11,203 bases of DNA. Source: an uncultured Mailhella sp. (lineage in GTDB: Bacteria; Desulfobacterota; Desulfovibrionia; Desulfovibrionales; Desulfovibrionaceae). The stretch covers positions 1 to 11,203 of the forward strand of contig NZ_CAJJIC010000074.1 of assembly GCF_905187505.1 (NCBI RefSeq), in the 5' to 3' direction. The position numbers were made by a program, and so were the translations under genes. This document shows positions 6,453 through 11,203 of the stretch, in pieces. Positions within the stretch are counted from its first letter, which is position 1. Each line of letters starts with the position of its first letter. The notes under the pieces were generated by a model, which was not told the DNA's origin, ran no database searches, and saw only the letters and a program-made list of their open reading frames with translations.

Positions 6453-6481
6453 TTGCAATCTCTGTTTCAGGCAGGTACAAT
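6453..6481 (+). promoter_or_regulatory. Sigma70-type promoter of clpA-aat
   Basis: TTGCAA (6453-6458, 4 of 6 matches to consensus) and TACAAT (6476-6481, 5 of 6) are separated by 17 bases. Transcription would begin near 6488, about 29 bases before clpA. This is the best housekeeping-type promoter I found in the window and suggests that clpA-aat can be expressed separately from prfA-clpS. Confidence 0.7.
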
Positions 6482-6487
6482 CAAGGA

Positions 6488-6520
6488 ATGTTTCCAGAAA
6501 AAAGAGGTATCCGCCGATGA
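6488..6520 (+). CDS. Possible 10-codon leader ORF before clpA
   Basis: The frame reads MFPEKRGIRR and its TGA (6518-6520) overlaps the clpA ATG at 6517. Its ATG falls at the predicted transcription start (6 bases after the -10 box), so it would be translated as a leaderless message if at all. The AAGGA just before it is too close to serve as a Shine-Dalgarno. There is no evidence of expression; a short open frame like this can arise by chance. Confidence 0.2.
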   Translation: MFPEKRGIRR

Positions 6521-8784
6521 TGGCACGTTCTCTGATGCAGGCGCTGGCGCTCGCCGTCATGGAAATGCGTTCCCGCCGCCACGAATGTCTTACCGTGGAA
6601 CATCTGCTGCTGGCCATGACCCGCGAGCAGCTCGGTCGTGTCATACTCAAGGGATGCGGTGCGGACATTCCCGCACTTCGTCATCAGCTTGAAGAATATC
6701 TTTCCCGATATCTGCCTGCCGTCGCTCCTGAACAACCCGCTCCCGAAAGCGAGGTGCTGCAGACCGAGTCGCTGGAGCGCGTGCTTGAGCGCGCCGTGTC
6801 CCATGTGCAGTCCTCCGGCCGCAGGGATACCGACGTGGGCGACGTTCTGGCCGCCATGTTCGAGGAGCCGGACTGCTGGGCCGCGTTCTATCTGCGCAAG
6901 CAGGGCATAGACCGACTGCGCGTTCTGGAATTCATTTCCCACGAGCTGCCCGAAATTTTGCGGCAGGCTTCGCAGCGCCGCAGTGCTCCGCCGGAGGAAA
7001 AGGAGGAGGCTCCCCAGGCTTCCGCGCTGGAACGCTACGCCGTGGATCTGGTGGAGAAGGCAAAGCAGGGCAGAATCGATCCTCTTGTGGGGCGCGAGAG
7101 CGAACTTGCCCGTCTCTTTGAAGTGCTTTCGAGACGGCGCAAGAACAATCCTCTGCTCGTGGGCGAGCCGGGCACCGGCAAGACGGCCATAGCCGAAGGG
7201 CTGGCCTACCGCATCGCGCAGGGCAACGTGCCCCGCGCCTTCCGTTCCATCGCCGTGTACGCGCTCGACCTCGGTTCCCTTCTGGCCGGCTCCAAGTATC
7301 GCGGCGATTTTGAGGCCCGCATCAAGGACGTGGTGAACGAGCTCAAGCAGAAGCCCGGTTCCATCCTCTTCATCGATGAAATTCACACCATCGTGGGGGC
7401 CGGCGCCACGAGCGGCGGCTCCATGGATGCCTCGAATCTGCTCAAGCCCGTGCTCGCCGCGGGAGAGCTTCGCTGCATAGGTTCCACCACCCACGAGGAA
7501 TACCGCAATCATTTTGAAAAGGATCGCGCCCTGAGTCGACGCTTCCAGTGCATCGACGTGCGCGAGCCTTCGGAAGAGGACTGCCTTGCCATTCTGTGCG
7601 GTCTTCAGGAACGCTACGAGAAGTTTCACGGCGTGCGCTATTCCAAAGGTGCCGTACAGGCGGCCGTGGAATTGTCGGCCCGCCACATTCAGGACAGGCT
7701 TCTGCCCGACAAGGCCATCGACGTCATGGACGAGGCAGGCGCGGCCGCCAGTCTGAAGCCCGGATTCCGTCGTGGTTCCGTGGTGTCCGTGCAGGACATC
7801 GAACGCGTGGTGGCCCGCATGGCGGGCATTCCCGCCCGCAGCGTGAGCAGGGGCGAAAAGGAACGCCTGCACACGCTTGGCGATGATCTCAAGGCCCGGG
7901 TGTTCGGACAGGATCATGCCGTCGACGCCGTCGTGCGCGCCATACTGCGGTCCCGGGCGGGACTCAGCCGGGAAAACCGGCCCACGGCATCCTTCCTGTT
8001 CCACGGTCCCACGGGCGTGGGCAAGACGGAACTGGCCAAGACGCTGGCCGAGCTTCTGGACGTGGCCTTCGTGCGCTTCGACATGAGCGAGTACATGGAA
8101 AAGCACGCCGTGGCGCGACTCATCGGTTCTCCTCCGGGATACGTGGGCTTCGAGCAGGGCGGCCTGCTTACCGAGGCCATACGCCGGACGCCTCATGCCG
8201 TGCTGCTTCTGGACGAAGTGGAAAAGGCCCATCCCGATATTTACAACGTGCTTCTGCAGGTGATGGACTACGCCACGCTCACCGACAACACCGGACGCAA
8301 GGCGGACTTCCGCAACGTGGTGCTCATCATGACCACCAACGCCGGCGCACGGGAAATGGAGCAGGCACCTGTGGGCTTCTGCTCCACGAGCAGCGCCTCG
8401 GACCGCAGCGCCGGAGCGGTGGAGCAGACCTTCAGTCCGGAATTCCGCAACAGGCTCGACGCCATGATTCCCTTCAACAGCCTGAGTCGCGAGCTCATGG
8501 GGCGCATCGTGGACAAGACCATGGCGGCCCTCGAGCCGGGGCTCGCCGCAAGGCGCGTGTCGCTGACCCTGACCGATGCGGCGAGAAGCTGGCTGGCCCG
8601 GCACGGCTTTGATCCGCGCATGGGCGCAAGGCCTCTGCAGAGGGTGGTGCGCAACGAGGTGGAGGATCAGCTTGCCGAACTTCTGCTTTTCGGCAGTCTG
8701 GAGAAGGGCGGAAAGGTCGTCGTGGACGCCCTTTCTCCCGATGCCCCGCATCTGACGCTCTCGGCGAGCGGACAGAGAGCGTGA
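6517..8784 (+). CDS. clpA: ATP-dependent Clp protease ATP-binding subunit ClpA
   Basis: ClpA is the hexameric AAA+ unfoldase that feeds substrates into the ClpP peptidase. The 755-residue product has the N-terminal adaptor-binding domain (about 1-145), a charged linker, then two AAA+ modules: Walker A GEPGTGKT (216-223) with Walker B FIDE (285-288), and Walker A GPTGVGKT (497-504) with Walker B LLDE (564-567). The sensor-2 GARPL is at 703-707. There is no long coiled-coil middle domain, which separates it from ClpB and ClpC. The ClpP-docking loop reads VGF (619-621), where E. coli ClpA has IGL. Start: ATG at 6517, with GAGG 9 bases upstream; an ATG at 6520 is nearly as good. The frame is open further upstream, but that part precedes the promoter. 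The stop overlaps the aat start by one base (TGATG). Confidence 0.97.
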   Translation: MMARSLMQALALAVMEMRSRRHECLTVEHLLLAMTREQLGRVILKGCGADIPALRHQLEEYLSRYLPAVAPEQPAPESEVLQTESLERVLERAVSHVQSSGRRDTDVGDVLAAMFEEPDCWAAFYLRKQGIDRLRVLEFISHELPEILRQASQRRSAPPEEKEEAPQASALERYAVDLVEKAKQGRIDPLVGRESELARLFEVLSRRRKNNPLLVGEPGTGKTAIAEGLAYRIAQGNVPRAFRSIAVYALDLGSLLAGSKYRGDFEARIKDVVNELKQKPGSILFIDEIHTIVGAGATSGGSMDASNLLKPVLAAGELRCIGSTTHEEYRNHFEKDRALSRRFQCIDVREPSEEDCLAILCGLQERYEKFHGVRYSKGAVQAAVELSARHIQDRLLPDKAIDVMDEAGAAASLKPGFRRGSVVSVQDIERVVARMAGIPARSVSRGEKERLHTLGDDLKARVFGQDHAVDAVVRAILRSRAGLSRENRPTASFLFHGPTGVGKTELAKTLAELLDVAFVRFDMSEYMEKHAVARLIGSPPGYVGFEQGGLLTEAIRRTPHAVLLLDEVEKAHPDIYNVLLQVMDYATLTDNTGRKADFRNVVLIMTTNAGAREMEQAPVGFCSTSSASDRSAGAVEQTFSPEFRNRLDAMIPFNSLSRELMGRIVDKTMAALEPGLAARRVSLTLTDAARSWLARHGFDPRMGARPLQRVVRNEVEDQLAELLLFGSLEKGGKVVVDALSPDAPHLTLSASGQRA

Positions 8785-9446
8785 TGACCGCCCCTCTTCC
8801 GTGGTTGCCCGAAGGAGGACCGCTGTGGTTTCCGCCGCTGTGGCAGGCCGCGGACGGCGGGCTGCTCATGGCGGGAGGGGATCTCTCGCCGGAAAGGCTG
8901 CTGTACGCCTACGCCCGTGGCATTTTTCCATGGTATGAGGAGGGTTCGCCCATACTCTGGTGGTCGCCGGATCCCCGCTGCGTGCTTTTTTTGGAAAAGC
9001 TTCATGTGGGAGGCAGCCTGCGGCGCGTGCTGAACGGCGGGCGTTTCGGCTTCAGTGTGGATGCGTGCTTCGGCACGGTCATCCGTGCCTGCGCTTCCGT
9101 CCCGAGAGAAGGGCAGGATGGCACATGGATAGTGCCGGACATGGTGGAGGCCTATGAAAGGCTGCATGAGCTCGGTCATGCCCATTCCGTGGAGGTGTGG
9201 CAGGACGGTGCGCTTGCTGGAGGTCTGTACGGCGTGCTCATAGGAAGGGCCTTCTTCGGAGAGTCCATGTTTCATCTTCAGCCGGACGCTTCCAAGGCGG
9301 CCGTGGTGCATCTTGTGTCGTGGCTGAAGGAGCAGGGGGTGGAAATGGTGGACTGTCAGCAGACGACGCCGCACATGCTCCGCCTCGGCGCCGAGGAAAT
9401 TTCAAGAGCCGAATTCGCCGCCAGACTGCGCAGGCTGTGCGCGTGA
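8784..9446 (+). CDS. aat: Leucyl/phenylalanyl-tRNA--protein transferase
   Basis: Aat transfers Leu or Phe from aminoacyl-tRNA to proteins beginning with Lys or Arg, creating N-degrons that ClpS and ClpA then destroy. The 220-residue protein has all family motifs: GGDLS (31-35), GIFPWY (46-51), WWSPDPR (59-65), FFGESMF (157-163) and DCQ (190-192). Glu160, Asp190 and Gln192 align with the functional Glu156, Asp186 and Gln188 of E. coli Aat. The start codon overlaps the clpA stop (TGATG) and no strong Shine-Dalgarno is visible, so translation is probably coupled to clpA; a GTG at 8781 would add one residue. No terminator with a T-run follows, so the transcript may run on to the OsmC gene. Confidence 0.97.
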   Translation: MTAPLPWLPEGGPLWFPPLWQAADGGLLMAGGDLSPERLLYAYARGIFPWYEEGSPILWWSPDPRCVLFLEKLHVGGSLRRVLNGGRFGFSVDACFGTVIRACASVPREGQDGTWIVPDMVEAYERLHELGHAHSVEVWQDGALAGGLYGVLIGRAFFGESMFHLQPDASKAAVVHLVSWLKEQGVEMVDCQQTTPHMLRLGAEEISRAEFAARLRRLCA

Positions 9447-9562
9447 TGTGCGATGGGCACGTCGGTCTGCGTCCGGCCGGGCCGATGGCGGCAGATGACA
9501 TTTCGGGCTGAGCCCGGGGACAACACAAAAAACGGCGGGCTTTCCTGCCAGGGAGCAAAGAC

Positions 9563-9976
9563 ATGAGCGACGTAGTGGAATTTGAGCATACTCCGGATGG
9601 ATTCACCGTAAGAACCGGTCATCCTCTGCTTGGAGACATTCATGCGGACTACAACAGCGTGGGCCCGGATCAGCGACTCGGCACGGCGCGCGTCTTTCTG
9701 GTGAGCGCTGCGCTGGACTGCTTCTGCGGTTCGCTGAACGCCGCGCTTCTGGCCCGCGACGTGCGTTACCGCCGCATCGTCGGCACGGGACGCGCCGTCA
9801 AGGAGGAGCGTGAAGGACTTTCCTATGTGACCCGCGTGGACATCGACGTGCGCGTTGAGGTGGACGACAAGGACGTCGACACGCTGGAACACTGCCTGAA
9901 GATCGTGAAGAGCTGCATGATCACCCGTTCTCTCATGAACGGCGTGGAAGTGGGCATTCACGCTGAACGCGCCTGA
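9563..9976 (+). CDS. OsmC family protein (putative peroxiredoxin-like)
   Basis: A 137-residue protein of the OsmC/Ohr fold, whose members reduce organic peroxides with a pair of cysteines. The central helix segment LDCFCGSLNAALLARDV and the C-terminal CLKIVKSCMITRSL are the parts that carry the family cysteines. Cys53 and Cys118 are 65 residues apart, close to the spacing in E. coli OsmC, and are the likely redox pair. Cys55 and Cys111 are extra. The Shine-Dalgarno GGGAG lies 7 bases upstream of the ATG, directly after a small hairpin (GGCGGG at 9534-9539, CCTGCC at 9544-9549). A strong terminator follows. Substrate and subfamily cannot be told from sequence alone; many members of this branch are only known as OsmC family. 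Confidence 0.85.
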   Translation: MSDVVEFEHTPDGFTVRTGHPLLGDIHADYNSVGPDQRLGTARVFLVSAALDCFCGSLNAALLARDVRYRRIVGTGRAVKEEREGLSYVTRVDIDVRVEVDDKDVDTLEHCLKIVKSCMITRSLMNGVEVGIHAERA

Positions 9977-9996
9977 TGCGCAACGCCTGAACGCGT

Positions 9997-10030
9997 ATCC
10001 CCGGAAAGCGGTCTTTCCGGGGATTTTTTT
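9997..10030 (+). terminator. Intrinsic terminator after the OsmC gene
   Basis: A perfect 12-bp stem (ATCCCCGGAAAG at 9997-10008, CTTTCCGGGGAT at 10013-10024) with a CGGT loop is followed by six further T residues. It lies 20 bases after the stop codon. Confidence 0.96.
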
Positions 10031-10120
10031 GTCTGAGAACGTGTGGCGCCATGCGGGAGCGGGCCTGAGAGTGCACGCGGCGACGCGGCGTCCCTTCTGT
10101 TTGCAGAGCTCGACATCCCA

Positions 10121-10149
10121 TTGTCATGAAAGGAATATTGCTCTACTAT
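10121..10149 (+). promoter_or_regulatory. Promoter of the secreted propeller gene
   Basis: TTGTCA (10121-10126, 5 of 6 to consensus) and TACTAT (10144-10149, 4 of 6) are 17 bases apart. Transcription would start near 10156, about 50 bases before the ATG and just at the tandem palindromes. Confidence 0.6.
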
Positions 10150-10158
10150 GCGCCTGAT

Positions 10159-10184
10159 CGGAACGTTCCATTTCGGAGCGTTCC
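10159..10184 (+). promoter_or_regulatory. Tandem palindromic repeat at the predicted transcription start
   Basis: CGGAACGTTCC (10159-10169) and CGGAGCGTTCC (10174-10184) are near-identical copies with a 15-base period, separated by ATTT. The first contains the perfect palindrome GGAACGTTCC, the second differs by one base. GGAACG of the first copy can also pair with CGTTCC of the second in RNA. The position, directly after the -10 box, fits a repressor operator or a stabilising 5-prime hairpin. No regulator can be named. Confidence 0.45.
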
Positions 10185-10196
10185 CCCGATGACCCT

Positions 10197-10204
10197 GAGG
10201 AGGG
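10197..10204 (+). promoter_or_regulatory. Strong Shine-Dalgarno of the secreted propeller gene
   Basis: GAGGAGGG is an almost complete anti-16S match, placed 3 bases before the ATG at 10208 (AGGAGG 4 bases before). It is the strongest ribosome binding site in the window and fits a highly expressed protein, though the spacing is on the short side. Confidence 0.8.
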
Positions 10205-10207
10205 TAT

Positions 10208-11104
10208 ATGAACAAGTGTTTCCTTTCTGCCGCTGCGGCCGCCATTCTGAGTTTCGGCATTGCCGGACAGGCGTTTGCCCTGCCGGAACCGGACATGTCC
10301 CCGAAGTACACCTATGAGCTGAAAGACGTGATGAAAGTCGACGGACGCCAGGGCGTCGCCTGCGACGGCAAGTACATCTACGTCAGCTGCAGCAAGGTGC
10401 TGTACAAGTACGACATGGACGGCAAGCTTGTGCTGAAGAACGACAAGCCCTTTGAAACCGGCTACACCAAGGCCGTCAACCACCTCGGCGACATCGACGT
10501 CTACAACGGTGAAATTTACTGCGGTGTGGAAAACTTCATGGACGGCGTGGGCAAGGACATTCAGGTCTCCGTGTACGACGCCAACACTCTGAAGTTCAAG
10601 CGCGCCTTCCCCTTCAACGAGGCCTCCGGTCAGCTGGAGACCTCCGGCATCACCGTCGATCCCGTGAAGGGCACGGTATGGATGTGCTCCTGGGTGGGTG
10701 AGGAATCCGGCCGCTATCTTTATGAATACGACCTTGACGGCAACTATCTGCGCAAGGTGCATCTGCAGCCCGTGCCGCAGTGGGTGCAGGGCGTGTTCTA
10801 CTATGACGGATCCCTCTTCCTGACCGCCGACGACGGTACCGCCGACGACAACGAACCCGACCACCTCTATCGTGTGGACATTTCTTCTGCGAGCTATGCG
10901 CCCGTCATTCTGGAAAAGACCTTTACCGAGACCATAAAGCAGGGTGAGATCGAAGGCCTTTGCGTCGATCCGTCCACCGGCGACCTTCTGGTGCATCAGA
11001 ATCGCGGTGCGCGCATCGTCCTTGGCATGACCAAGGGCATGTACCCCGGCTATAAGTCCGAAGTGCACGAAATTTATCGCTACAAGCTCACGCCCAACAA
11101 GTAG
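10208..11104 (+). CDS. Secreted beta-propeller-like protein of unknown function
   Basis: A 298-residue protein with a clear Sec signal peptide: MNKC, a hydrophobic core rich in Ala (8-20) and an AFA cleavage site (22-24), so the mature form begins at Leu25 in the periplasm or outside the cell. The mature part is a series of beta-rich blades with repeating Y-x-Y-D-x-D-G-x-x and V-D-P-x-x-G motifs (for example LYKYDMDGKLV at 65-75, LYEYDLDGNYL near 170 and GLCVDPSTGDLLV near 250), as in NHL, SMP-30 or SdiA-regulated-type propellers. An acidic patch DDGTADDNEPDH (208-219) could bind a metal. The mature protein has five cysteines (52, 61, 105, 160, 252). No catalytic signature lets me name a reaction; an enzyme or a binding protein are both possible. 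It has its own promoter, strong ribosome binding site and terminator. Confidence 0.85.
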   Translation: MNKCFLSAAAAAILSFGIAGQAFALPEPDMSPKYTYELKDVMKVDGRQGVACDGKYIYVSCSKVLYKYDMDGKLVLKNDKPFETGYTKAVNHLGDIDVYNGEIYCGVENFMDGVGKDIQVSVYDANTLKFKRAFPFNEASGQLETSGITVDPVKGTVWMCSWVGEESGRYLYEYDLDGNYLRKVHLQPVPQWVQGVFYYDGSLFLTADDGTADDNEPDHLYRVDISSASYAPVILEKTFTETIKQGEIEGLCVDPSTGDLLVHQNRGARIVLGMTKGMYPGYKSEVHEIYRYKLTPNK

Positions 11105-11122
11105 ACCCTTCGCAAGGCGCGT

Positions 11123-11155
11123 GCCCCTGCTGCTTCGGCAGCGGGGGCTTTTTTT
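11123..11155 (+). terminator. Intrinsic terminator of the secreted propeller gene
   Basis: An 11-bp stem (GCCCCTGCTGC at 11123-11133, GCAGCGGGGGC at 11138-11148, one G-T wobble) capped by the stable TTCG tetraloop is followed by seven T residues. Confidence 0.96.
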
Positions 11156-11160
11156 AAGAC

Positions 11161-11187
11161 TGAAAACTCCCCGCTATGCGGGGAGTT
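11161..11187 (-). terminator. Probable terminator of a convergent gene beyond the right edge
   Basis: A perfect 10-bp stem (AACTCCCCGC at 11165-11174, GCGGGGAGTT at 11178-11187, loop TAT). Read on the minus strand the stem runs into TTTTC. On the plus strand no T-run follows. It therefore fits the end of a minus-strand gene coming from the right, back to back with the terminator at 11123-11155; it could also act as a backup stop. Confidence 0.55.
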
Positions 11188-11203
11188 CCAAAAAGGCGAA
11201 GCC

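Noticed and set aside
6115..6516. An N-terminal extension of ClpA back to 6115
   Set aside because: The frame is open, but it runs through clpS, its terminator and the clpA promoter, and the extra sequence is arginine/serine-rich without family similarity. ClpA proteins begin near the ATG at 6517.
6481..8751. A 756-codon open frame on the minus strand opposite clpA
   Set aside because: It mirrors clpA almost end to end and has the same His/Gly/Val/Ala composition as other antisense shadows. No motif or ribosome binding site supports it.
9504..9516. CGGGC-TGA-GCCCG as a terminator for clpA-aat
   Set aside because: Only 5 bp with a 3-base loop, and the following bases are GGGACAACAC, with no T-run.
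9534..9549. A hairpin preceded by A-rich DNA that might be a minus-strand terminator
   Set aside because: On the minus strand the stem contains an A-C mismatch, and no minus-strand gene ends here. On the plus strand it has no T-run. It is more simply a weak hairpin before the OsmC ribosome binding site.
1..11203. Insertion sequences, prophage, CRISPR arrays or attachment sites
   Set aside because: No transposase, integrase, terminal inverted repeats, or regularly spaced direct repeats were seen, and composition appears uniform throughout.

Overview
The window reads as a GC-rich chromosomal segment of a sulfate- or sulfite-reducing member of the Desulfovibrionaceae (Desulfovibrio, Bilophila or Mailhella type). 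The clues are the precorrin-2 dehydrogenase / CcsA-type protein / glutamyl-tRNA reductase operon, the adjacent rpmE - DUF1385 - prfA block, and the overall codon style. The genus is inference from gene order and protein character; no database was searched. No mobile element, CRISPR array, tRNA or rRNA was found.

Left part, minus strand (about 109-3038): a three-gene tetrapyrrole operon transcribed right to left. It comprises a SirC/CysG-type precorrin-2 dehydrogenase, a CcsA/HemX-like membrane protein and hemA (glutamyl-tRNA reductase, the first committed step of the C5 route to tetrapyrroles), closed by an intrinsic terminator at about 109-152. It is divided from the plus-strand genes by a divergent intergenic region that holds a foldable element just upstream of rpmE.

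Middle, plus strand: rpmE (zinc-type ribosomal protein L31) with its own strong terminator; then a tight DUF1385 membrane protein - prfA (release factor 1) - clpS unit that ends in a GC-rich hairpin terminator; then a separate clpA-aat pair with a good sigma70-type promoter. ClpS (N-degron adaptor), ClpA (unfoldase) and Aat (adds Leu/Phe to protein N-termini) together make up most of the bacterial Leu/N-degron pathway; only the ClpP peptidase is absent from the window.

Right part, plus strand: an OsmC-family redox protein with a near-perfect terminator, then a secreted, uncharacterised beta-propeller-like protein with its own promoter, a tandem palindromic element at the predicted transcription start, a strong Shine-Dalgarno and a strong terminator. 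A second hairpin at the right edge looks like the terminator of a convergent minus-strand gene outside the window.

Most of the window is housekeeping. The least explained items are the foldable element before rpmE, the tandem palindromes before the secreted propeller, a 10-codon frame beginning at the predicted clpA transcription start, and the changed catalytic-loop sequence of the SirC-type enzyme. I did not find convincing evidence of a wholly new multi-gene system.
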